Assembly (NCBI RefSeq): GCF_013402795.1
Contig: NZ_CP058595.1
Span: forward strand, 3,698,001 to 3,762,000
Origin: Costertonia aggregata
Lineage (GTDB): Bacteria > Bacteroidota > Bacteroidia > Flavobacteriales > Flavobacteriaceae
Direction: 5' to 3'
DNA length: 64,000 nt
A program made the position numbers and the translations under genes. The notes under the pieces are model-generated. The model searched no databases. It saw only the letters and a list, made by a program, of their open reading frames with translations, and was not told the origin of the DNA. Below, piece by piece: positions 17,477 to 26,497 of the stretch; the first letter of the stretch is position 1; each line of letters opens with the position of its first letter.

Positions 17477-19129
17477 CTAGAACTTGTTACGAACATCCCT
17501 AAATGTACCTGTAACCGTTGAATTGGCAGGTCTAGAAACTGTTCCAAAAACGTTGACTACCGAATCATCTCCTAGAAACTCAATGGTGGCGCCATCATTC
17601 ATTATGATATCTCCATAAACGGTCAAATTACCCTCTACCCTTAAGGTTGCACCTTCGGTAACGGTTATATTTCTCCTTTGTCTATTTCTACCAACGACCA
17701 TGGTACCGTTTAATTCAAGAACCCTATTGTCGTTGATGTTCACATAATTTCTAACGGTCCAGGAGCCACAAAGCAATAGCTCGCCATTTACATCTATTCG
17801 CTGTAATCTTTTTCCTCTGCTACCGCTATTGTAAGCAAGAACTGAACCAGTTTCCGTATTTACGTTGGAATTACCTCTAAATTCCGTAGTAGTCGCGCAG
17901 CGTTCGACCAGACTATTCGATGGTCGGTTCAATTTTACGATCTGTAAACCGTTTGTACCGGACGCAGCAAAAATATAATCCCCTTTTGAGGCAACATAGT
18001 TGATAGAACCGTTCAATTGTATGATTCCGTAAGGGTCAGCTGAGCTACCTTCGCCCTCCGACAAACATAATCCCGCACCGCCATTGGCCATGAGGACAAT
18101 ATCGTTGTTCGTGGCAACGGCATTGGTCACGACATCTTGTTGAGCAACGTTTTCCGGATCTAAAAGAATTGGGATATGCTCTATGAATTGCCCGGTAGTA
18201 CCGTTATATACACCAGCACCTTTTGAACCTTCGGACACTAATATATTTTCGTTCATAAAATCCAAAGTACGCTTGGCAGAAGGTCCAAAGTCTGAACTTA
18301 TAGCAATCTCGCTGGTCGTACTAAGGTTTTGGTCCAATATCTTGACACCCGTACTGGCATCCAATACTGCAATTTTACTGTCACTAATGGCAACCGAACG
18401 TAAATCGGCAAATGGTACTTCATTTAAGGCCTCTAGGCTATTTTTATCATACGCTTTTACAAAACCGTCCCTTCCACTGGTAACGAGTACCTCATTGCCT
18501 GAAATTGCCACATCATTGGCATTGAAACCTTCTTGAAATCCGTAAGAAATACCAGAACTTAAATTAAATCGCCCGTTCGAGACCGGTATTTTGGCAACGA
18601 AGGAGTTGGAAGTAGCGGTTACCGACTTTTCGGCATCCACTCCCCCAACAGCATATACGTAACCGTTGTCATAGGCGATAGAATTTATATCAGCATTGGT
18701 GTAATACAACCTGCCGGTAACCCTGGGATTGTTCGGGTCACTTATATTAATAATGTCAACACCACCGGCATAGCCACCTTCTACGGTATTGTATGAAACA
18801 TATGCATAATCACCGTCGATAAAAACATGTGTAGCCCCTAAATTGGTAGCACCATCATATGAAGGTGCTTCAATTTGAGCGACCAGGGTAAGTGGGTAAT
18901 CACCGACTTGTTGATTGGCACCACCTCTAGCGGTTTTACCGGTAATTTGGTCTTCCTCGTAAATGTCAAGCACACCTGCATTGTCAAAATTGATGCTGGA
19001 TTGTAATTTCGCTTCGTTTTCTTCTATGGAAATATCATCTTGAAGTCTATCTTCAAAAACTGTAGTTTCATCACTACAGGAAATAGCTATAAAGGATATA
19101 GCTAACAAAAGCTGGGAAACTCTTTTCAT
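17477..19129 (-). CDS. LVIVD-repeat-type beta-propeller lipoprotein
   Basis: The 550-residue protein has a lipobox (IAISC, Cys18), a short disordered linker and then repeated blades such as 'HVFIDGDYAYVSYN', 'GVDIINISDPNNPRVTG', 'SIAYDNGYVYAVGG', 'DVAISGNEVLVTSG', 'YVASKGDYIFAASGTNGLQIVKL'. These fit LVIVD/YncE-type propellers. After about residue 420 it changes to a right-handed beta-solenoid-like tail ('NGTMVVGRNRQ', 'GATLRVEGNLTVYGDIIMNDGATIEF'). It is probably a surface-exposed binding or scaffold protein; no enzymatic motif is visible. Confidence 0.75.
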   Translation of the reverse strand: MKRVSQLLLAISFIAISCSDETTVFEDRLQDDISIEENEAKLQSSINFDNAGVLDIYEEDQITGKTARGGANQQVGDYPLTLVAQIEAPSYDGATNLGATHVFIDGDYAYVSYNTVEGGYAGGVDIINISDPNNPRVTGRLYYTNADINSIAYDNGYVYAVGGVDAEKSVTATSNSFVAKIPVSNGRFNLSSGISYGFQEGFNANDVAISGNEVLVTSGRDGFVKAYDKNSLEALNEVPFADLRSVAISDSKIAVLDASTGVKILDQNLSTTSEIAISSDFGPSAKRTLDFMNENILVSEGSKGAGVYNGTTGQFIEHIPILLDPENVAQQDVVTNAVATNNDIVLMANGGAGLCLSEGEGSSADPYGIIQLNGSINYVASKGDYIFAASGTNGLQIVKLNRPSNSLVERCATTTEFRGNSNVNTETGSVLAYNSGSRGKRLQRIDVNGELLLCGSWTVRNYVNINDNRVLELNGTMVVGRNRQRRNITVTEGATLRVEGNLTVYGDIIMNDGATIEFLGDDSVVNVFGTVSRPANSTVTGTFRDVRNKF

Positions 19130-19279
19130 AATAAGTAGGTTTTTGTTAATTAGATTTGGGACCTAATTCACTGTTAACGACAAAATTCCAAAAAGTGTAT
19201 ATTTTCCTACTTTTTTTTCGACCAAAAGTAATAATTACTGGTGCAAAATGTATTTGATCGGTGAAATACCGCTATGTTT

Positions 19280-19930
19280 TTAGATTTTACCCATCTTTTC
19301 CATAACGAAAAGGATGATTATGGGAACCGCCAAAAGCAATACCATGAGGGTTTCCGTAAATATCAAATCCGGTTTAAACAATAAGGTGGTCAGGTAACCG
19401 CCAATGGCACCGCCAAAATGTGCCGTGTGACCAATATTTCCCAATCGGCTTTTCATCCCGTAGATGGAGTATAATAGGTAACCGATACCGACGACATACG
19501 CAGGAATGGGTATGGGAATAAACATCAAAAATAAACTCATTCCAGGTTGTAATAAAATAGCCGCATACAATATTCCGGTTACCGCCCCACTTGCGCCTAC
19601 GGCGCTGTAATAGGGTTCGTCTTTATGAAAAAACAAGGCTAAAAGGCTACCCGCGATCAAGCTGACCAAATAAATGGCAATAAATTTACCGGGGCCGAAC
19701 CAATTGATGACCACATCGGCGAAAAAATACAATGTAAACATGTTGAAAAACAAATGCGCCAGATCCACATGTAAAAAACCGGAAGTAACCATGCGTTCCC
19801 TTTGGCCCGCCTTTATTTGACCGATACCGAATTTATAGCGTTCAAAGAAAGAAGTATCGTTAAAACCCTTAATAGAAACCAATATGTTAGCGGCGATTAT
19901 GGCCAATGTGGCATAGTGCAGATTATCCAT
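19280..19930 (-). CDS. Rhomboid-family intramembrane serine protease
   Basis: The start is taken at ATG 19930 (216 residues, MDNLHYATL...) because the longer in-frame start at 19993 lies upstream of the promoter box and inside the divergent gene. The protein has six transmembrane helices, the catalytic Ser in 'VGASGAVTG' (GxSG) of TM4, the catalytic His in 'GHTAHFGGAIGG' of TM6 and an N-terminal 'HVDLAHLFFNMFTLYFF' segment. It cleaves transmembrane substrates in the inner membrane. Its promoter is shared with the divergent acyltransferase. Confidence 0.9.
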   Translation of the reverse strand: MDNLHYATLAIIAANILVSIKGFNDTSFFERYKFGIGQIKAGQRERMVTSGFLHVDLAHLFFNMFTLYFFADVVINWFGPGKFIAIYLVSLIAGSLLALFFHKDEPYYSAVGASGAVTGILYAAILLQPGMSLFLMFIPIPIPAYVVGIGYLLYSIYGMKSRLGNIGHTAHFGGAIGGYLTTLLFKPDLIFTETLMVLLLAVPIIILFVMEKMGKI

Positions 19931-19953
19931 GAAACAGCGATTAATTTTCACTT

Positions 19954-19971
19954 CAAATATAGCTATATTTG
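19954..19971. promoter_or_regulatory. Palindromic divergent -7 promoter element
   Basis: CAAATATAGCTATATTTG is an exact 18-bp palindrome. Each half reads TATATTTG (TAnnTTTG) on its own strand. It lies 16 bp before the acyltransferase ATG (19988) and 23 bp before the rhomboid ATG (19930). Confidence 0.65.
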
Positions 19972-19987
19972 TTGCACTAAATAACGT

Positions 19988-20899
19988 ATGCAACTACTCG
20001 TTTTTATCTTGGCCTATCCATTATTGTGGTTAATTTCCATACTGCCTTATCGACTGTTCTATGCATTCTCCGATTTTGTGTACTTTGTACTATATCGCAT
20101 TGTGGGCTATCGAAAAAAGGTGGTCAAGGACAATCTTAGATTGGTATTTCCATCTAAAACCAAAGAGGAATTAAAATCAATCGAGAAAAAGTTTTATCGT
20201 CATTTATGCGATTCTTTTTTGGAAATGGTAAAGACGATGAACCTTTCCAAGGCAGCGGTAAAAAAACGCTACGACATTCAAAATGTTGAAGTTATACAGG
20301 AGATAGAAAAAACAAAAAGCATTTTAGTGGTATGCTCGCACTATGCCAATTGGGAATGGAACGTTAGCCTCAACAATTATGTACAGGCCAAAGGATATGC
20401 GGTTTATACCAAGATCAGCAACAAGTACTTTGATGCGTGGAGCCGTAAGGTTCGTGCCCGATGGAACACCAAACTGATTACCCAGGAAGAAACGGTAAAG
20501 ACCATTGTAAAGAACAAGCAGAACAATGTCATAGGAATATTCGGAATGGTGAGCGATCAGTCGCCCCAAGTAATCCGAGCCCAATACTGGGCAGATTTTA
20601 TGGGCATACGGGTACCGGTCATCAACGGGGCCGAGACACTGGCCAGAAAATTAGATCTGGCGGTAGTGTTCCTTAAAGTTTCAAAAGTGAAACGTGGCTA
20701 CTATAAAGCGGAATTCACACCTATAACGACCGACGCAAAATCAACCGAGAAAAATCAAATTACCGATACGTTCTTAAGAATGGCCGAGCAACAGATATAT
20801 GAAAGGCCAGAGCATTACCTGTGGACGCATAAACGCTGGAAACATCGTGGTAAGGAGCATTTGAGTCCCGCAGCAAAAAAACAGCAGCGTACCAAATAG
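19988..20899 (+). CDS. Lysophospholipid/lipid A acyltransferase (LpxL/HtrB family)
   Basis: The 303-residue protein has an N-terminal membrane anchor (MQLLVFILAYPLLWLISILP) and the family's H-x4-E active site in 'VVCSHYANWEWNVS'. The later blocks 'GIFGMVSDQSPQ' (substrate pocket), 'NGAETLARK' and C-terminal 'RPEHYLWTHKRWKHR' also fit. LpxL-type enzymes add a secondary acyl chain to lipid A on the inner membrane; in Bacteroidota one copy is common and chain specificity cannot be read from sequence. It is driven by the palindromic -7 element. Confidence 0.88.
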   Translation: MQLLVFILAYPLLWLISILPYRLFYAFSDFVYFVLYRIVGYRKKVVKDNLRLVFPSKTKEELKSIEKKFYRHLCDSFLEMVKTMNLSKAAVKKRYDIQNVEVIQEIEKTKSILVVCSHYANWEWNVSLNNYVQAKGYAVYTKISNKYFDAWSRKVRARWNTKLITQEETVKTIVKNKQNNVIGIFGMVSDQSPQVIRAQYWADFMGIRVPVINGAETLARKLDLAVVFLKVSKVKRGYYKAEFTPITTDAKSTEKNQITDTFLRMAEQQIYERPEHYLWTHKRWKHRGKEHLSPAAKKQQRTK

Positions 20900-21004
20900 T
20901 GCTTCTAGGTGTTGTTTGTCATCAAACTTATCGATATTTTAGGCTATGTAATTATTTTCAAGCCACTCTCAGACAGCTGAAAATATCCCTAATAGTCAAG
21001 ACTT

Positions 21005-22672
21005 ATGACCGATATAGAAATCGCACGCAAAGTAACGCTTCGACCCATTGAACGGATTGCTGAAAAATTAGGACTTCCAACAGATGCCATTGAACCGTAT
21101 GGAAGATATAAAGCGAAAATTCCTTTAAAATATATTGATACCTCTAAAGTAAAAAGGTCTAACCTTATCTTGGTTTCCGCAATTTCCCCTACTCCGGCAG
21201 GAGAAGGTAAAACCACCATGTCCATCGGATTGACAGAGGGATTGAACCGCTTGGGCAAAAAGGCGACCGTGGTGCTTCGGGAACCCTCTTTAGGTCCGGT
21301 TTTCGGCATCAAAGGCGGAGCAACCGGTGGCGGATACTCCCAAGTGCTTCCTATGGAGGACATTAATCTTCATTTCACGGGAGATTTTGCCGCAATCGAA
21401 AAAGCTCATAATTTACTCTCGGCTTTAATCGACAATAATATTCAAAGTAAAACCACTTCGTTGAACCTTGATCCACGCACGATTTCATGGAAACGGGTCA
21501 TCGACATGAACGATCGCTCATTGCGTCAGGTTATCGTCGGTTTAGGAGGCACAGGTTCGGGTATCCCAAGAGAAACGGGATTCGATATTACCGCTGCCTC
21601 GGAGATTATGGCGATTTTATGTTTAGCGGAAAATCTGCCAGATTTAAAAAAGCGTCTCGGAAATATTTTTGTTGGCTATACCTTTGACAAGACCCCTGTT
21701 TACGCTCGTGACCTGAAAGCCGAAGGCGCAATGACCGCCTTGCTTAAAGATGCGATTCAACCTAATTTGGTACAGACGATTGAGGGGAATCCGGCGATTA
21801 TTCATGGGGGACCTTTTGCCAATATCGCCCAAGGCACCAATTCCGTCATCGCCACACGAATGGGTATGACCTTTTCGGAATATACCGTTACGGAGGCAGG
21901 CTTCGGATTCGACTTGGGTGCTGAAAAGTTTTTCGATATCAAATGTCAAAGTGCGGGGCTATCGCCCAAAGCTGTGGTCTTGACTACCACGATCCGGGCT
22001 TTGAAATACCACGGTGGTGCAATCTTGGATGCGCTTACAACCGAAAACTTGGAGGCTTTGGAAAAAGGCATTCCCAACCTTGAAAAACACTTGGAAAATA
22101 TCAAACAGTTCAATGTAAAACCTGTTATTGCCATAAATCGTTTTGTTTCGGATACTGATGCGGAAATCGATTTAATCAGAGAAACTGCCAAACGACTTGA
22201 TGTTAGAGTTGCACTTGCTGAAGGCTGGGCCAAAGGAGGCGCAGGCACCTTGGAACTGGCCAAAGAAGTTGTTGAAATCGTTGAAGCCGCAACTGAGGAT
22301 TTTACACCGATGTATGACTGGGAACTGCCCGTCAAAGATAAAATCAAGACTATTGCCACCAAAATCTATGGAGCGGAACATGTAGATTATACCAGTCAGG
22401 CGTTACGTGATTTAAAAACCATACAAAATCTAGGATTGGAAGGATTGCCTGTCTGTATCGCTAAGACTCAAAAGTCTTTATCGGATAACCCAAAATTATT
22501 GGGCAGACCCAAAAACTTTATCATTACCGTTCGAAATATCGAAATCGCAGCGGGTGCGGGCTTTTTGATTCCCATTACCGGAAATATTATGCGTATGCCC
22601 GGACTACCGGCAAAACCTGCATCGGAGAACATTGATATTGATGATCAAGGGAATATAACGGGGTTGTTTTAA
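21005..22672 (+). CDS. fhs: Formate--tetrahydrofolate ligase
   Basis: The 555-residue protein is full length for Fhs. It has the ATP-binding loop 'TPAGEGKTT' (residues 63-71), 'REPSLGPVFGIKGGATGGGYSQVLPMEDINLHFTGD' block typical of the family, and the 'GGPFANIAQGTNSVIAT' segment. It makes 10-formyl-THF from formate, THF and ATP in the cytoplasm for purine and formyl-Met synthesis. Transcribed alone after a 105-bp gap. Confidence 0.97.
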   Translation: MTDIEIARKVTLRPIERIAEKLGLPTDAIEPYGRYKAKIPLKYIDTSKVKRSNLILVSAISPTPAGEGKTTMSIGLTEGLNRLGKKATVVLREPSLGPVFGIKGGATGGGYSQVLPMEDINLHFTGDFAAIEKAHNLLSALIDNNIQSKTTSLNLDPRTISWKRVIDMNDRSLRQVIVGLGGTGSGIPRETGFDITAASEIMAILCLAENLPDLKKRLGNIFVGYTFDKTPVYARDLKAEGAMTALLKDAIQPNLVQTIEGNPAIIHGGPFANIAQGTNSVIATRMGMTFSEYTVTEAGFGFDLGAEKFFDIKCQSAGLSPKAVVLTTTIRALKYHGGAILDALTTENLEALEKGIPNLEKHLENIKQFNVKPVIAINRFVSDTDAEIDLIRETAKRLDVRVALAEGWAKGGAGTLELAKEVVEIVEAATEDFTPMYDWELPVKDKIKTIATKIYGAEHVDYTSQALRDLKTIQNLGLEGLPVCIAKTQKSLSDNPKLLGRPKNFIITVRNIEIAAGAGFLIPITGNIMRMPGLPAKPASENIDIDDQGNITGLF

Positions 22673-22764
22673 GGCTTTTGTTCTTGGATTAAAAATTACT
22701 ATTTTACTGTATGTGTAAAATTCAACTAATAATTAGATTCAATTATTGTAGAGTTTTTAATATA

Positions 22765-23418
22765 ATGAAGGTAGTCTTTAAAATACTATTTGTAATTCTA
22801 ATCGCATTTACATTTAGTTGTCAAAATTCTGAAATAAAAAAACCAAAAAAACAGTTGGCTTCAATTGAGTTTGGAAAATACAATAATCAAAATGATAACT
22901 TGGGCGTAGAACTCGAGTTAAGTAAGTTTAAAAATTTCCGAGAATTGTTGAATCGAACTGAAGAAGTAGCTTGTAATGATAGTCTACCAAAAGTCAATTT
23001 TAGAACGGAGAGAAAATTAAAAACAGTATACTTCTATAATCCATGTTGGGATAGGTATTTATGTATCTTTATCAAACAAAAGAATACAATTAGAATCCAT
23101 AATGATACGATAACTAAGTCATGGGACTTACATTATCCCCTAGATAGTTTGGAAAATGTTTTGAGAAGAGACATTGAAAACTATGGCGAAAATCCAATGC
23201 TTGCTGATAATCCTAAAAAACTACTCATCTACATCTCTTATGACTCAAACGGACTAAAGAAATTACCTGAAACCTTGGATAAGCTTACCGAAGCTTACTA
23301 CAAAATTACAGACACTACTAATATTAATATTTGGTTAGATGTAAAATTTGATGTTCCTCCGCCACCACCTCCTTTTAACGAACCAGAATATATTGAGGAA
23401 ATAAAGTATGTAGAATAA
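22765..23418 (+). CDS. Hypothetical lipoprotein
   Basis: Starting at ATG 22765 gives a 217-residue protein with a clear lipoprotein signal (MKVVFKILFVILIAFTFSC, Cys19); a longer frame begins at 22711 but would place 18 residues before the signal. The mature part has no family I recognise. It contains three Cys residues (in 'VACNDS', 'YNPCWDRYLC') and a Pro-rich patch 'DVPPPPPPFNEPEY' near the end. AT-rich codon use resembles the hypothetical gene that follows at 23606. Confidence 0.6.
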   Translation: MKVVFKILFVILIAFTFSCQNSEIKKPKKQLASIEFGKYNNQNDNLGVELELSKFKNFRELLNRTEEVACNDSLPKVNFRTERKLKTVYFYNPCWDRYLCIFIKQKNTIRIHNDTITKSWDLHYPLDSLENVLRRDIENYGENPMLADNPKKLLIYISYDSNGLKKLPETLDKLTEAYYKITDTTNINIWLDVKFDVPPPPPPFNEPEYIEEIKYVE

Positions 23419-23605
23419 ATTACCACAAAACTTATAAATAAAATAGACTTAGACTTAAGAGATGTTATACGTATTTTCATAAAATCTGTAAAATCTTTGG
23501 GATTTGGATAGAAAAACCGAAAGATTTCGTTAAGTGCGTGGCGGAAACTAAACATAAGCTTATACTATTTGTCACTAAACCGCTGGTTAACATTAAAGTG
23601 ATAAT

Positions 23606-23866
23606 ATGAAAAAATGGAATTTAAAAGTAAAAAGTAATCTACAAGAGATAAGTCAGAATTTTGAATCCGCACTTAAATCTAAAAATGAATTCGTATTTGA
23701 TTTCAATAATGACAAAAGCAACTCTATAAAATTCAAAATACGTAAATGCATCCAATATGCTTGGCATTTAATTTTTATAAACAATGTGGTTGTAGATGGA
23801 AAGTTATCAAAAACAGATACTGAAAACGAGACCAATGTAGAAATTTTATTTAGTCAATATTTTTAA
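23606..23866 (+). CDS. Small hypothetical protein
   Basis: The 86-residue soluble protein (MKKWNLKVKSNLQEISQNFESALK...) has no signal and looks like a small alpha/beta domain with an N-terminal amphipathic helix and a central 'SIKFKIRKCIQYAWHLIFINNVVVDGKLSK' two-strand region. I do not recognise a family. The stop codon overlaps a second, apparently start-less reading frame encoding a two-helix membrane segment (23866-24048). The 187 bp upstream hold only short broken frames. Confidence 0.5.
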   Translation: MKKWNLKVKSNLQEISQNFESALKSKNEFVFDFNNDKSNSIKFKIRKCIQYAWHLIFINNVVVDGKLSKTDTENETNVEILFSQYF

Positions 23867-24048
23867 GGAGATTAGTTATATTCACACACGCATTTTTGGC
23901 ACTAAGTCTCCTAATTGGTATCGTTCTGGGTAAAATCAATGTTGCTTCAACATATGTTTTTGGCGTATTAACTTTAGTAATAGGCATTGTATTATGGCTT
24001 GCAGTCCGAAAAAATATGAAAGAAATGTTAAAGAATACAAAATATTGA
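23866..24048 (+). pseudogene. Start-less reading frame for a two-helix membrane protein
   Basis: In the -1 frame relative to the preceding gene, 23866-24048 encodes 'RRLVIFTHAFLALSLLIGIV', 'LGKINVASTYVFGVLTLVIG' and 'IVLWLAVRKNMKEM' then stop. These are two hydrophobic helices with a basic C-terminus. The frame opens only at 23854 and has no ATG, GTG or good TTG start before the first helix. It may be made by frameshifting or fusion with the 86-residue protein upstream, or be a broken gene. Confidence 0.35.
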
Positions 24049-24367
24049 TTTCTAAAATATTAGAGTCTTAAAGGAATAAACAACTTGTTGCAATGCGTTT
24101 TAAAATAAATTGACCTAAGCTACTATACCAAACGATTGTCCAAGGCCATCAATTAATATCGTCAGTGAAAGGCATTGAGCTAAACCGGAAACACATATAC
24201 TCCAACATCAAGCTGCGACCCATGATTGAACTGAATTTATTATGTTTCGAAGAAAAACCGAAACGTATTTGATGTGGTCGTTGTTCTTAATTTTGAAAAT
24301 TGTAGTGTTCTGAATATATTAACTAAAATGTCAATTAATTTTAGCTACAAAAAATATTGAACATATT
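24049..24367. other. Noncoding stretch with an unidentified ORF relic
   Basis: No complete gene. A plus-strand frame at about 24160-24272 reads 'SVKGIELNRKHIYSNIKLRP' and continues to 'KPKRI' and stop, which looks like the end of a lost coding region; I cannot name the family. The last 60 bp are very AT-rich and presumably hold the promoter of the gene at 24368. Confidence 0.3.
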
Positions 24368-25993
24368 ATGCACTACAATAGATTTTTTCTCCTTCTATTC
24401 ATTTTATTCCCAATAGCGGGACAAGCGCAGTCCAATAAACCATACCCCTATTATATCGAAGGGTATATTTATGATACCGAAAGAGAAAAGCCTATCCCTT
24501 TTGCTACAATAAAAGTTAAAGGATGGGCCATAGGAGTCGTGACCAATAGAAACGGAAGTTTTAAGGTTCCTGAGAAGTTCTCAGAATTGAACGATACTTT
24601 GATTGTTACATCCATGGGATATGAGACCAAAGTAATTTCAATACAACAAATGATGGCCCAGAAATCCAATGTCATTTTTTTAAATCCACATGTTTATGGA
24701 TTGGAAGAAACAGTCGTGTATGCAAGCAAGAAAAAGAAAAGGAAGCTTAGCACTAGGTCTATCGTTAGAAAAGCGATTCGCGCTATCCCGGATAATTTTC
24801 CAAACCAACCTTTTAGTTTAACAGGCTATTATAGAGATTATCAATGGCATGAGAATGACTACCTAAACCTAAACGAAGCCATACTTAGCATATATGATAA
24901 AGGCTTTGAAAGCAAGGATCAGCAATCAACACAGTTTGCCCTACATAGTATCTTGGTTAACGAAAATTTTCCCAGGGACACCATATCCAACAAGCCTTAT
25001 GATTATGAAAACAGAAATAAGGTCATAAACAACGCAATTCTAAGTTCATATGGCGGGAATGAGTTACGAATACTCAGGGTGCATGATGCTATAAGAAATT
25101 ATGAGGTTAACTCGTATGCCTTTGTTTATAAGTTAAAAAGTCAATTCTTGAGTGGCCATAGTTTTGAACGTGCAAAGGATATCTTTCTTGATGACCTTCC
25201 TTTTTATAATATCACAGTCACCAAGTCCCAAAATGGATATGAGGCGTTTGGTCAGCTTTTGATTGATAAAGAGAACTTCTCCATTTACATGCTGAACTAT
25301 TCCTTATATTTCAAAGACACTGACGGTAAATCGGTTGAAAGTATCGATGGCCTGGAAAAAGACTTAATTTTTGAGGTCTTGAGTGAATATCGCCCTTTTA
25401 GGGACAAAATGTTTTTAAACTATATTACATTCAATAATAGTTTTATTTTGCCAGAACCTCCTCGTTTTTTTATAGAAGAACTACTTGTCAACGTGGCCAC
25501 TCGAAGGTTGTCGTTGACTTTCAATAACCCCGTGGATGAACAAAAAGCGAATATCATTTCCAATTATGAATTAAAGTTCTTTGGCGAGCCGTTGACCATA
25601 AAAGAGGTTTCTTTGGATATAGCAAATCCTCGTACCGTTTTGCTATACCTCGAATTCAAAGATGGGATGAAAGAACGCGATTTCTACAACCACTTCAAAA
25701 ACTACCAAACCAATAAAGAAGCTGGTGCAAAATTACGTTGCTATGTTATGAACATTACAGACATCCATGGGAACTTGGCGGATAAAATATATGACTACAA
25801 AGAGTACCAACAATTCAGGGAATTTTTCACCCAGGAAGTCCAAGAAGATTTTGAAATGCCGAGTACATCCTTTTTCATGAATATGAATAGCCCTGTTTTC
25901 GAGGGGCAGCCACTACAAGAAAAAGATGATTTGGAAAACTATTGGATGAACTCCCCTTTAAAAGTTGTTGATGACCTATTAAATGTAGAATAG
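24368..25993 (+). CDS. Secreted CarboxypepD_reg-like domain protein
   Basis: The 541-residue protein has a signal peptide ending near GQAQS (residue 20). Residues about 30-115 form the carboxypeptidase-regulatory-like beta-sandwich typical of Bacteroidota envelope proteins: 'IEGYIYDTEREKPIPFATIK', 'VVTNRNGSFKVPEKF', 'SMGYETKVISI'. The rest, beginning 'TRSIVRKAIRAIPDNFPNQPF', is a long beta-rich region found in flavobacterial proteins of unknown function and ends without a plug/barrel, so it is not a SusC-type receptor. Probably periplasmic or surface exposed. Confidence 0.75.
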   Translation: MHYNRFFLLLFILFPIAGQAQSNKPYPYYIEGYIYDTEREKPIPFATIKVKGWAIGVVTNRNGSFKVPEKFSELNDTLIVTSMGYETKVISIQQMMAQKSNVIFLNPHVYGLEETVVYASKKKKRKLSTRSIVRKAIRAIPDNFPNQPFSLTGYYRDYQWHENDYLNLNEAILSIYDKGFESKDQQSTQFALHSILVNENFPRDTISNKPYDYENRNKVINNAILSSYGGNELRILRVHDAIRNYEVNSYAFVYKLKSQFLSGHSFERAKDIFLDDLPFYNITVTKSQNGYEAFGQLLIDKENFSIYMLNYSLYFKDTDGKSVESIDGLEKDLIFEVLSEYRPFRDKMFLNYITFNNSFILPEPPRFFIEELLVNVATRRLSLTFNNPVDEQKANIISNYELKFFGEPLTIKEVSLDIANPRTVLLYLEFKDGMKERDFYNHFKNYQTNKEAGAKLRCYVMNITDIHGNLADKIYDYKEYQQFREFFTQEVQEDFEMPSTSFFMNMNSPVFEGQPLQEKDDLENYWMNSPLKVVDDLLNVE

Positions 25994-26497
25994 TTAATGT
26001 TCCACCAGTTTTCTTATAAGTTTTAAGATTGTTACTTTTCGTAAAAAGATGGATTTATCAAAGTTTCGTGAACTTAAATAATTACAATTGTAATTATCTC
26101 AATGTTAGATAAACCAATATCGGAGCATATGGATATTAATGTTAAAGATATAGAACATATCGAATCTAAGAAGTCTATATACAGGAATACAATATTTTAA
26201 ATAGAATCGTTTAAAAATGAAATAGCTAGGCACATCAAAAAAATTCACTTAAAAGCTTCAGAACGCTATCAATGGCTCTGAAATATAACTAAAAAGATAT
26301 TAATGCATTATTTATTCATCGCTTAATTCTCTTAAAATTTATTAATTCGAATTTTACTTTGAAAGAATGTGAAATAGAAATGGAAATAACCGAGTTCGAT
26401 AATGTAGGTAGTCCAATAGTTTCAGGAACCAACAAAGTAAAACTATAAAAATAAAACTTCACGTAAAATCTCTAATTCAGTTCTCCTAAACTAAGTT
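25994..26497. other. Intergenic region with decayed coding fragments
   Basis: There is no intact gene in these 504 bp. Besides the Crp/Fnr-like fragment at 26201-26326, a short frame at 26102 encodes 'MLDKPISEHMDINVKDIEHI' before stopping at 26200. A third fragment near 26340-26448 ends 'ECEIEMEITEFDNVGSPIVS' plus a few residues. The region is strongly AT-rich. Confidence 0.4.
26201..26326 (+). pseudogene. Crp/Fnr-type regulator C-terminal relic
   Basis: The frame reads 'IESFKNEIARHIKKIHLKAS' + 'ERYQWL', a stop, then 'NITKKILMHYLFIA'. The 'ERYQWL...ILxHYLxxA' pattern is like the helix-turn-helix entry of Crp/Fnr regulators common in Flavobacteriia ('ERY..L......I...YLASYLGI'). Stop codons and absent start show it is decayed. 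The match is short. Confidence 0.35.
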
